This document shows positions 1-7,349 of a DNA stretch of 16,505 bases, piece after piece. Source of the DNA: Thermoprotei archaeon (GTDB lineage: Archaea > Thermoproteota > Thermoprotei > Thermofilales > B20-G17); contig QMSC01000012.1 of NCBI GenBank assembly GCA_003649515.1, positions 1-16,505 of the forward strand. Direction: 5' to 3'. Under the pieces are notes generated by a model, which was not told the origin of the DNA, made no database searches, and was given only the letters and a program-made list of their open reading frames with translations. The first letter of the stretch is position 1. Each line of letters begins with the position of its first letter. The translations under genes were made by a program, and so were the position numbers.

Positions 1-1093
1 CCCTGTAGTAGTGCCTTATCTCATCTACTGCTGATGGGTAGTGTACCTTGATATCTCCAGATCCGCTGGATTCAGCTACCTCACTACCACCAGCGTACAG
101 CTCTATCCTAGAGTTAGATGGCATGTCCTCGAATAGAAAGTACTTTGCTACAGTCTTCACGTAGTCCATGAAGGTCTGATATCTTCCCCTGCGGGAGTGG
201 TAGAGGGAGAAGTGCTGGACTGGAAAGTGTACACCTACCCCGAGCGATCCCCCACTCCCACCGAATACTGGGATAGCCTGAATAGCAGTACCGTTCTTCG
301 CACTCCTCACGACCACATCGTATACGGTATCCGAGGAGAGGCATGGAACCTTTAACTCATCCACCACAGTATCGTCCACTATCACCTTGATTGAGAGCTT
401 CCAGCCCCCATCGAAGACCCTTACCATCTCCACCCTATCATCCCACTCAGAGTAGAGCCATATCCAAGTGTTTGAGGCGTAGTACCACCTAACCCTTACC
501 TCCCACTCACTTAGTACCGCTTTCGAACTCACTCCACCATAGGACTTGACCCTCAACCACCCATTGTCCACTTCTACACTATCACTACTACCCCACTTCG
601 ATGGGTCTGGCTCTCCAGAGTAGCTGAAGTCATCGTAGATAGTCCACTCCCCCTCGACATCCCTCCTATAGTCGAGTACCTTTTCCCTGTACTCTATTGA
701 GGGGTAGGTCAGGTAGTGTATGGGCTTGGGTGCGACCTCTATTCCTCCCCCTTCAGTAGTCTCAAGCCCCGCACAGAGCCATACGTGAGTACTGTTACCC
801 ATGATCCTGATTACGGGTCCAGTATCTGTAGACGGTATCGGTATCCTAGGATCCTCTACTACTCCCCTACCCTCCCTACCAGCATAGTACACTACTACAG
901 TACCATCACCCCTCAGCTCTACCACAGCCCCTACTCCTATGTCCACTACCCTAGAGCCATGAGTACTCCCTATCAGGTACGCTACCTGCTCTGCTAGTGG
1001 GTTCAGGTCTGGCTCGGGTCTTATCAGGATTGGTAGTAGGCATGAGATAGCTACTAGGCATACTACTAGCATGGATACCTCTAATGACCTCAT
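1..1093 (-). CDS. Exported or membrane-anchored beta-rich protein, partial (runs off left edge)
   Basis: Reading the minus strand from ATG at 1091-1093 gives 364 codons with no stop before the window edge, so the C-terminus is missing. Residues 6-24 are a hydrophobic segment (signal peptide or N-terminal anchor), so most of the protein should lie outside the cell. Residues about 40-125 are beta-rich. From about 150 a second domain starts with WTIYDDFSYSGEPDPSKW, followed by VEVDNGWLRV, a pattern seen at the start of concanavalin/LamG-like beta-sandwich domains; the domain is rich in Trp and Tyr (200-235). No family is recognised with certainty and no enzyme residues are evident. A TTTTAAAT box lies at 1107-1114, only about 18 bases from the ATG, which is short for a leaderless start. 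Codon style (GTA, CTA, AGT, ACT, GGT) resembles the genes at the right edge and differs from the operon between them. Confidence 0.8.
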   Translation of the reverse strand, partial: MRSLEVSMLVVCLVAISCLLPILIRPEPDLNPLAEQVAYLIGSTHGSRVVDIGVGAVVELRGDGTVVVYYAGREGRGVVEDPRIPIPSTDTGPVIRIMGNSTHVWLCAGLETTEGGGIEVAPKPIHYLTYPSIEYREKVLDYRRDVEGEWTIYDDFSYSGEPDPSKWGSSDSVEVDNGWLRVKSYGGVSSKAVLSEWEVRVRWYYASNTWIWLYSEWDDRVEMVRVFDGGWKLSIKVIVDDTVVDELKVPCLSSDTVYDVVVRSAKNGTAIQAIPVFGGSGGSLGVGVHFPVQHFSLYHSRRGRYQTFMDYVKTVAKYFLFEDMPSNSRIELYAGGSEVAESSGSGDIKVHYPSAVDEIRHYYR

Positions 1094-1106
1094 CGATAAA
1101 TACCCT

Positions 1107-1114
1107 ATTTAAAA
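1107..1114 (-). promoter_or_regulatory. Possible TATA box of the left-edge gene
   Basis: On the minus strand the sequence reads CCTTTTAAATAGG, matching the archaeal TATA type used at the right edge of the window. Its centre is about 18 bases from the ATG at 1093, shorter than the roughly 25 expected, so either the box or the chosen start may be wrong. Confidence 0.4.
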
Positions 1115-1186
1115 GGTATGGCTAAGTACCTATCTACTGCAGAAGAGCGAGATGAGTGACTTATAGACCGCTAAACTCACAATAAA

Positions 1187-1895
1187 GTGATCAAGCAGAG
1201 AGAAGTAGAAGTATTAGTTGATATTAAAATTGATAAACTAGTAGAGGATATGAGGAGGGAAATTGAGGAGTTCATCAGGAATTACGGAAAGTTAACCGCA
1301 GAGGCCAGTATGTCTAGAATCGATCTAGAATGCATTTTTTTGTACCACACTCTAGAGGTAAGGAGAAGCTGGGATTTAGGCGACGTAATAGAGCTCTCCA
1401 TGCCCATGCTGGTAAGCCTCATCCCATCCACATGCCATCTGCAATACATGCGGGGTAGCCATAAAGTGAGACCCCTTGTCTACTGCCTCGAACAGGTAGA
1501 CAAACCAAGGCACGATGTGTGGGATCTAGCGATACCATTAGATGCAAAGCTTGAAGCACAATATGACCCCCCACGACCTGCTAGGAGGTATCATGCTCAT
1601 CAAAGGAGAAGCCTTCATGCTGGATAGAAGCCCATGGAAAGGGTATCTCTACCTTCCAGTGGAGAAAGTCCAGCTCAGGATGAAGCCAGCAAAGCTCACA
1701 GCCATCCCATATTATGCATGAGCCAACAGGGAGCCCGGCCCTATGATTATCTGGATACGCGCCCTTAGTAGAAAGCATTCTACTCAGTTAGTTACACCTT
1801 TATATAAGGTCGCTGATAGGGTCAATGATTTTTTCTTGAAACTGTCTCCTCAGCAGATAATTGAGCTAATCAGGGAGGATAGAGAGTGGTGGTAG
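1187..1895 (+). pseudogene. Remnant of a GH127 (DUF1680) beta-L-arabinofuranosidase-type glycosidase, C-terminal part
   Basis: Frame one (1187-1627) contains WDLGDVIELSMPM and RPLVYCLEQVDKP, which match the 'W..GD.I.L..PM' and 'RGPLVYCLEE.DN' blocks near the C-terminus of GH127 enzymes. After a run of six C at 1567-1572 the homology moves to another frame: DLLGGIMLIKGEA, then KLTAIPYYA-stop-ANREPGPMIIWI. The family has IPYYAWANR here, so the TGA at 1719-1721 replaces a Trp codon. One extra C and one nonsense change therefore explain the breakage. GH127 enzymes are usually about 600-700 residues; less than a third is left, and the catalytic part is gone. Residues before about 1330 (a charged helical stretch) and after about 1770 (ending LIREDREWW) do not look like GH127 and may be pieces of other genes. 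The family call is strong; the ancestral substrate is inferred. Confidence 0.75.
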
Positions 1896-2005
1896 TAGAA
1901 AGGGAGACTATAATGGATTTAACATATTCATGGATTCTTTAATATGCTTAAAAGATAGGAAAGTTTTAGACTACGACGCACCTTATGCCTAGTAACCTGC
2001 AGACT

Positions 2006-3361
2006 TCAATCATCTCCTCCACATAGTCTTCCATAGGCAGCTACCCAGTGGAATCCTACGAGGTTATTCCACAGCTTTCGGCCATCTGAAATTTCGACTT
2101 CAAACTGATTGCGGCATATGGGATAGTCAGTATTTCTGGTGATGCGGCCTTTCATTATGACCATTGTCTCTAGCTCAAACCCGGGATCAATCATAGTGAT
2201 CTCCTCCCCCTCCTTATGTAAAGCTTGAACGCCTACGCCACTGCGCAGGGCATCCTGGTTCCGTAAGATAAGAGGTCTCTCACCACCTTCATACCCTTCT
2301 AGTCTAAGAGGCGAAGTGCAGTGAGCCAATATGACCTTATTTACCTCTGGATGAACTATAGGATCTAGGAACATCACGGGCCTGTTAGATACGTAGCACA
2401 GGAGAAGCTGGGCAGCAAATGCACTGAAATCCCCCTCACAGCCAGCTACTATCCCCTCATCGTTCAGTAGACTTAGGGGCAGGCAAGGCGGGGTGCCTGC
2501 GATACCTGGGAACGTTATGAAGCAATCCGAGATCGTTATTGCGTTGGCTTTCTTCTCCCTAAGCAATCTTTTAAGCGCGAGATACGCGATCGCCGCATTC
2601 AACAAATCTTCTTTACTTGGCTCTACGATCTTAGAGGCTTTGTTTATGATAGCGTCCGCGAGTTCCTTAGCTTCCCTAAATGCTTCTTTGTCATCTCTGA
2701 TCTCTTCCAAGATCTTCTTGAATCGAGAGTAGCTAGCATACCTCACTTTGAACCCCAGCTTTTTCTGCGCAGCACGTACTTCACGGTATCTCATCTGCCA
2801 TCCATAGGGCACACCTAGGCAGAGACATACGGTCTCCCTGGCTCGCTTTAGCGCGTTGAGTGCTCTGAGGATTCTCAGAACTCTCCCATAATTATCAAAT
2901 ACTACGAAGATGTCTCGGTCCTTAACGAATATAGTATCCGTCTCGCCCCTTAGGAATCTAGGATTGACTACCTCAGCCTGCGCGTAGAGGTGCTCTCCAA
3001 GGTATAGCTTAATGAATATTATGGTCGGTTTATTCAAAGCGCATACAGCTTCAAGAATATTTGCAAAGTCGCATGTCCCGAAGACCATGATAGCATCAGA
3101 ATCCTGGAGCTCATCGGCTATCTCGAAGACCTCATCCTCGGTGCTGATGATATAGCCACCTGAGAACTCAAGGTCGAACTCACTTACCTCTCTAAGCTTA
3201 GTAAGCTCTCTTTCGACGATCTTGCGCTCTTCCTCTACATCCTCTCTGCTTGTAGCGAATCCCCACAGATATACAGGGGTCAAAGGCTGACCGAATCGCC
3301 GTCTAAATGGAGGCTTAGTAGCCTCGTAGAAAGTTAGTAGATACTTAACTTTGAAGACCAT
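2006..3361 (-). CDS. L-fucose/L-arabinose isomerase family protein (COG2407-like), C-terminal frameshift
   Basis: Predicted sugar ketol-isomerase, cytosolic, of the family that interconverts aldoses and ketoses such as L-fucose/L-fuculose or L-arabinose/L-ribulose with a divalent metal. The ATG at 3359-3361 (451 aa) is preferred over an upstream TTG at 3371 because GGGG lies just before it. Family marks, counted from the ATG: LSLLNDEGIVAGCEGDF (about 297-313, with the Glu-Gly-Asp expected to bind metal), MFLDP near 330, HCTSP near 348, and FHWVAAYG near 438. The reading frame then ends as RLCGGDD. Removing one A at 2029/2030 restores GDYVEEMIEV followed by CRLLGIRCVVV and a stop at 1966-1968, the usual ending of this family. 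So the gene carries a one-base insertion, real or from sequencing, costing about 20 normal residues. It lies just downstream of the ABC operon and beside the GH127 relic, which supports a role in sugar breakdown. The exact substrate is not known. Confidence 0.85.
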   Translation of the reverse strand: MVFKVKYLLTFYEATKPPFRRRFGQPLTPVYLWGFATSREDVEEERKIVERELTKLREVSEFDLEFSGGYIISTEDEVFEIADELQDSDAIMVFGTCDFANILEAVCALNKPTIIFIKLYLGEHLYAQAEVVNPRFLRGETDTIFVKDRDIFVVFDNYGRVLRILRALNALKRARETVCLCLGVPYGWQMRYREVRAAQKKLGFKVRYASYSRFKKILEEIRDDKEAFREAKELADAIINKASKIVEPSKEDLLNAAIAYLALKRLLREKKANAITISDCFITFPGIAGTPPCLPLSLLNDEGIVAGCEGDFSAFAAQLLLCYVSNRPVMFLDPIVHPEVNKVILAHCTSPLRLEGYEGGERPLILRNQDALRSGVGVQALHKEGEEITMIDPGFELETMVIMKGRITRNTDYPICRNQFEVEISDGRKLWNNLVGFHWVAAYGRLCGGDD

Positions 3362-3390
3362 AAGAGGCCCCAATCAATAGTATTGATAAT

Positions 3391-3401
3391 GATTATTTAA
3401 G
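3391..3401 (-). promoter_or_regulatory. Possible TATA box for the isomerase gene
   Basis: The minus strand reads CTTAAATAATC about 30-40 bases before the ATG at 3361, which would give a leader of about 10 bases containing GGGG. This suggests the isomerase can be transcribed apart from the ABC operon, from which it is separated by 146 bases. The rest of 3362-3507 shows no gene or clear terminator. Confidence 0.4.
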
Positions 3402-3507
3402 TTTAAGCATTCATTATAGACGACTTTTCTAGCATTAAGTTCACTAAATATTCGATTTCTGGAGGAATAAGGCCTATAGAAGTGAGCTGATTAGAAGATC
3501 CTCCTCA

Positions 3508-4473
3508 CTAGGTGTATAGATAACATGCTACCTCATGATTATGCTCTATTTCAACTAGATAAGGTTCTTCTTTTAGACATCTTTCTTTTCTGAAACGACA
3601 GTTATCATAGAAAACGCAGCCACGGGCATGCCTGCTAGGTCCGGTTATTACCTTAGGGATTATTCTTTCCCTCCATCTCCTTTCAGGGTCAGGTATCGGG
3701 ATTGAATTTAGTAGCATCCTCGTATAAGGGTGCGCAGGATTATTGATAATGGAATCCGTAGGTCCTCTCTCCACTATCCTACCACGGCAGAGTACCATGA
3801 GGGTATCACTTATATAGTAGGCCTCGGACAGGTCATGGGTTATGTAAAGGCATGAGGTGCCATAGGCTTTTTTGAATTTTAAAAGCTCATTTAGGAATCT
3901 TGCCTTGAGGGATACATCGACCATTGATAGGGGTTCGTCAGCAACTATGAGCCTGGGCTTGATTATATGTAATCTGGCTAGCATTATCCTTTGACGTTCA
4001 CCCCCGCTTAATTGATGAGGGTATCTACCAAGGATGTCCTCTGGCCTTAAACCTACTGCCATCATGGCTTCTTCGATGAGCTTTTCCGCATCCTCCTTGG
4101 AGGAGGCGAGGCGAAAAGTTCTTATTGGTATTCTGAGCACTCGATCAATTCTATAAAAGGGATTATAAGCGTTATAGGGATCCTGGAATACAGGCTGTAC
4201 ATTCTTTCTATACTCGATCCATTCCTCCTTTGATAGCCTGAAGATATTCCGACCTTTGTATCTTATCTCCCCGCTTGAAGGATTTATTAATCCTAGTATC
4301 ATCCTAGCTATGGTGGTCTTGCCGCTTCCGCTCTCGCCTACTAATCCTATAAATGCGCCTTTGTCCGGTATGATGAATGAGATGCTACGCACGGCCTCTA
4401 TGTATCTCTTTCTTATGAAACCTACGGAATATATCTTCGAAACGTTATCTACTTCTAGTAATGCCCGAGCCAT
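3508..4473 (-). CDS. Dipeptide/oligopeptide-class ABC transporter ATPase (OppF/DppF-like)
   Basis: Cytoplasmic ATPase that pairs with the OppD-like subunit to power uptake. In 321 residues all nucleotide-binding elements are present: Walker A GESGSGKT (46-53), Q-loop VFQDPYNAYNP (95-105), signature LSGGERQ (155-161), Walker B LIVADEP (175-181) and switch His in THD (213). The C-terminus carries the extra domain typical of this class, with cysteines in GCVFYDNCRFRKERC and a final VACYLYT. Fifth and last gene of the operon; its ATG lies four bases after the TGA of the preceding ATPase, so the two are probably translationally coupled. A broken paralogue lies at 13142-13866 and is recognisable almost residue by residue. 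Family assignment is firm; peptide versus oligosaccharide substrate cannot be told from an ATPase. Confidence 0.95.
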   Translation of the reverse strand: MARALLEVDNVSKIYSVGFIRKRYIEAVRSISFIIPDKGAFIGLVGESGSGKTTIARMILGLINPSSGEIRYKGRNIFRLSKEEWIEYRKNVQPVFQDPYNAYNPFYRIDRVLRIPIRTFRLASSKEDAEKLIEEAMMAVGLRPEDILGRYPHQLSGGERQRIMLARLHIIKPRLIVADEPLSMVDVSLKARFLNELLKFKKAYGTSCLYITHDLSEAYYISDTLMVLCRGRIVERGPTDSIINNPAHPYTRMLLNSIPIPDPERRWRERIIPKVITGPSRHARGCVFYDNCRFRKERCLKEEPYLVEIEHNHEVACYLYT

Positions 4474-4477
4474 ACTT

Positions 4478-5431
4478 TCAGCCCCAAAGATGACATGCTA
4501 CCAGATGTCCCGCTCCTAAGCTCTTTAAGGAGGGTTCCTCATATCTACATCTCTTCTTTGCAAGAGGGCATCTAGAATGGAATCTACAACCACTAGGCCA
4601 TCTTAATGGGCTTGGAGCCAGCCCTGGAATCCCTCTTAATATCTTCTTCTCCAGCCTCGGTATGGAGTCTATCAGCATTCTAGTGTATGGATGCGCGGGC
4701 TCCTTGAAGATGTCATGAACATCACCTACCTCTATTATCTTCCCGGCGTACATTATGGCGATCCTGTCTGCTATTTCAGCATGTGCAGCCATATCGTGAG
4801 ACACCAGGATCACACTTGAGCCATAATCATCCCTTAACTTAGCTATTGTTAGCAGGACAGTTTTCTGCATGACTATATCGAGTGCGGTCGTAGGTTCGTC
4901 AGCTACTACCAGCTCCGGATTTAGGGACATAGCCATGGCTATTATGACCCTCTGTCTCATCCCACCGCTAAGTTGGTGAGGGTACATGTCTGCAGTCTCG
5001 CTCGGTAATCCCACGGCTTCAAGTAATTCCAGGGCTCTTTTCTCCGCTTCTTCCTTATCGAGTATGCCATGATCTATCATCACGTCGATCATCTGATCCT
5101 TGACCTTTATAACTGGGTTTAGCGAATTCATGCTACCTTGAGGGATATATGCTATCTGTCTCCATCTAATTTTGCGTAGTTCCTCTTCGCTAAGGCTCAG
5201 TAGATCTATGCCCTTGAAGATGACCTTACCACCAGCTATGAAGCCAGGAGGCTCGACTAACCTTAGAATGCCCTCAACAAGGGTAGACTTTCCGCAGCCT
5301 GACTCTCCTGCTAAGCCTAAGATCTCTCCTTTATTCACGGTGAGGTCGACTCCATCTACTACCCTATAGTCTCCCCATATGGACTTGTAGTATACTCTCA
5401 GATCCTTCACTTCAAGTATAGGGTTCGACAT
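4478..5431 (-). CDS. Dipeptide/oligopeptide-class ABC transporter ATPase (OppD/DppD-like)
   Basis: The first of two cytoplasmic ATPases of this importer, 317 residues. Visible motifs: Walker A GESGCGKST (42-50), Q-loop IPQGSMNSLNP (96-106), signature LSGGMRQ (154-160), Walker B LVVADEP (174-180), switch His in SHD (212). The C-terminal oligopeptide-transporter extension includes HPYTRMLIDSIPRL and the cysteine motif GCRFHSRCPLAKKRC (281-295), ending VACHLWG. Its start is two bases after the stop of the permease gene. The stop is TGA, which shows that TGA is a true stop in this genome. A degraded copy of the C-terminal third of a paralogue lies at 13865-14180 on the opposite strand. Confidence 0.95.
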   Translation of the reverse strand: MSNPILEVKDLRVYYKSIWGDYRVVDGVDLTVNKGEILGLAGESGCGKSTLVEGILRLVEPPGFIAGGKVIFKGIDLLSLSEEELRKIRWRQIAYIPQGSMNSLNPVIKVKDQMIDVMIDHGILDKEEAEKRALELLEAVGLPSETADMYPHQLSGGMRQRVIIAMAMSLNPELVVADEPTTALDIVMQKTVLLTIAKLRDDYGSSVILVSHDMAAHAEIADRIAIMYAGKIIEVGDVHDIFKEPAHPYTRMLIDSIPRLEKKILRGIPGLAPSPLRWPSGCRFHSRCPLAKKRCRYEEPSLKSLGAGHLVACHLWG

Positions 5432-5433
5432 GG

Positions 5434-6330
5434 CTATAGCCCCGTAACCCTCTTCAACCTAGGATTAGCGACCTCATCAAGTCCAGAATGTATTAGGTAA
5501 AGCGAGGAGAATATCAACATGAAAACTAATATTGGTGGGAACCACCACCACCATAGATTTCTAATCAAGGCCAAGTGCACTAGAGACCAGTAGAAGATTA
5601 TCCCTAGGGTGACTTCCATAGGCCCTAGTCCCAGAATCCCTAACCCTATCTCCGCCAGTATAGCCCATGAGACCAAGCTAGCAAAGTTGGCCCCTATGTA
5701 CGGTAACATGTTAGGTATCAGCTCCTCGAATATAATCCTTAAGTCGTTTAGGCCCGATGCTTTAGCTAAGTTTACGAACTCCTTCTCCCTTAGACTCAAA
5801 ACCTGGGATCTTATAACTAGCGTGGCAAACGGCCAGCTAAAGGCGGATATTATTAGCGCTAGCATGTGTATAGTGATAACCCTTATACATGCTGAGACCA
5901 ATATCATCACAGGGAGTGCCGGTATCACCAGGAATATCCTCGTGATGCTACTTATGATTGCATCAAGTCGTTTTCCGCCGTAGTACCCAGCTATGAAGCC
6001 TAGCGCTACGCTTACTAGCGTAACTATAAAACCCACTATGAAGCCTACCTGAAGCGAGTTAAGGGTTCCTACTAGCAACTCGGAGAAAACATCCCTACCA
6101 AAGCTATCCGTACCTAGTGGATGCTCTAGAGTAGGAGGTCTATCAGGGGGGAGATACCCCACCTGCCTGACGTCATAAGGAGAGAGCCTAGAGCCTATTA
6201 GGGATATTATACATACTGAGAGCAGCAATAGTAAACCTGACTTAAACTTGGTACTCCTAGAAAGATCCTTGAAGATCATAGACTCCTTGACCATGACCAA
6301 GTAGCGACGAGCGAAGCCTAACAGTGTCAT
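5434..6330 (-). CDS. ABC transporter permease, DppC/OppC-like
   Basis: Inner subunit of the membrane channel, 298 residues. An N-terminal membrane segment (about 31-46) is followed by HPLGTDSFGRDVFSELLVGT, the hallmark of DppC-type permeases, then five further hydrophobic segments. The EAA loop that docks on the ATPases is EFVNLAKASGLNDLRIIFEE with the conserved Gly, followed by LIPN. A Trp run (NLWWWWFPP) precedes the last membrane segment. It lies seven bases downstream of the DppB-like gene and two bases before the OppD-like gene, so all five genes are almost certainly one transcript. Family call is firm; substrate is open. Confidence 0.93.
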   Translation of the reverse strand: MTLLGFARRYLVMVKESMIFKDLSRSTKFKSGLLLLLSVCIISLIGSRLSPYDVRQVGYLPPDRPPTLEHPLGTDSFGRDVFSELLVGTLNSLQVGFIVGFIVTLVSVALGFIAGYYGGKRLDAIISSITRIFLVIPALPVMILVSACIRVITIHMLALIISAFSWPFATLVIRSQVLSLREKEFVNLAKASGLNDLRIIFEELIPNMLPYIGANFASLVSWAILAEIGLGILGLGPMEVTLGIIFYWSLVHLALIRNLWWWWFPPILVFMLIFSSLYLIHSGLDEVANPRLKRVTGL

Positions 6331-6337
6331 CCACCTC

Positions 6338-7327
6338 CTAAGAGTACCTTATCCTGGGGTCTATTAAGGGGTAGAGCAGCTCTATTATGAATATGGATGT
6401 GAGGACTGCAGTCACCGTGATCAGGAAGATGCCTTGAATCATAGTATAGTCTAGGCATGATATAGCCTGGAAGAGTAACCAGCCCATCCCCGGATATGCG
6501 AAAATTACCTCAACTAGGAGGGAGCCCGCAACGATGTTACCTATTGATAGAGCGAGACCTGTAGTCTGCGGTAAAATGGCATTTCTAAGAGCATATAGCC
6601 TGAAGATACGAGCGGGTTTTAGCCCCTTCGCCTTAGCTAGCCTTAGGAAGTCCTCCCCTAGCACATTAACCATGAATGCTCTCATGCTTAAAGCCCACCC
6701 TCCGGCCGACGAAAGCACAACGGATAAGGCTGGTAAAGTCGAGTGCCAAAGAATATCGAGAATGTAGTTGAGACCTCCGCTTACGCTAATGCTATATCCT
6801 CCAGAGAAGGGAAATAACGGTATCAGGAATACGAACAAGTATACGAGGATCAACGCAAGCAAGTAGTATGGGGTTAGACTCAGATAAAGAGCTAAATAAT
6901 AGAGGCCTTGAGCTATCCTTGAATTCCGGCTCCATCCCAGAAATGCTCCGAGGAGGGTTCCTAGCGCGAAACTTATGATACATGAAACCCCTAAGAGCCC
7001 TATACTCCACGGAAGATGTCTGGCTATCAGCTCCTGAACCGTTACAGGGAAGCGTGTCATCGAAACCCCTAGGTTGCCATGCAAGAGCTGAACTAAATAA
7101 TAGATGAACTGGGTTGCAATATCCTTGTCCAGCCCGAACTCTCTTATATATTCTTCCACGAACTCAACGACTCCTACCGAGATCGCCTGCTGTCTTAGTA
7201 ATTCCTTAAGAACTTCCGCTGGATTACCTGGTATCAAGCGAATAATAACGAAATTGAGAGTAATCGCAGTGAACATGGATGCTAGATACATGCATATCTT
7301 TTCAGCAAAGTATCTTTTCAATCCCAT
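6338..7327 (-). CDS. ABC transporter permease, DppB/OppB-like
   Basis: Partner permease of the importer, 329 residues with about six membrane segments. The N-terminal pattern FVIIRLIPGNPAEVL is typical of DppB proteins, with the usual long external loop before the second membrane segment (LLHGNLGVSM). The EAA loop is DFLRLAKAKGLKPARIFRLY followed by ALRNAILP. It ends with LLYPLIDPRIRYS, the standard 'DPR' C-terminus of the family. The start is ATG at 7325-7327, 22 bases after the binding-protein stop; this gap contains a run of seven T on the coding strand that might partly end transcription. Confidence 0.94.
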   Translation of the reverse strand: MGLKRYFAEKICMYLASMFTAITLNFVIIRLIPGNPAEVLKELLRQQAISVGVVEFVEEYIREFGLDKDIATQFIYYLVQLLHGNLGVSMTRFPVTVQELIARHLPWSIGLLGVSCIISFALGTLLGAFLGWSRNSRIAQGLYYLALYLSLTPYYLLALILVYLFVFLIPLFPFSGGYSISVSGGLNYILDILWHSTLPALSVVLSSAGGWALSMRAFMVNVLGEDFLRLAKAKGLKPARIFRLYALRNAILPQTTGLALSIGNIVAGSLLVEVIFAYPGMGWLLFQAISCLDYTMIQGIFLITVTAVLTSIFIIELLYPLIDPRIRYS

Positions 7328-7331
7328 CAGG

Positions 7332-7338
7332 AAAAAAA
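7332..7338 (-). terminator. T7 tract between binding-protein and permease genes, possible partial terminator
   Basis: On the transcribed (minus) strand there is a run of seven T in the 22-base gap after the binding-protein stop codon. Oligo-T tracts can end archaeal transcription without a hairpin. Leaky termination here would yield more binding protein than permease, a common need of such importers. There is no stem before it; the role is inferred. Confidence 0.35.
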
Positions 7339-7349
7339 GAGATTTAATC

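Noticed and set aside
114..997. Frames 114-344 (minus) and 716-997 (plus)
   Set aside because: Both are shadows of the long minus-strand gene 1-1093 in other frames.
1719..1721. TGA read as Trp (genetic code change), since Trp positions in the GH127 and VapC relics are TGA
   Set aside because: Intact genes (OppD-like ATPase, URO-D at 9754, SWIM protein, anchored protein at 15365) end with TGA at the expected place, and the relics also carry frameshifts, so these are ordinary mutations.
2025..2036. Programmed frameshift at the end of the isomerase gene
   Set aside because: There is no slippery homopolymer, only GGAAGAC, and no following structure was evident; a simple indel is more likely.
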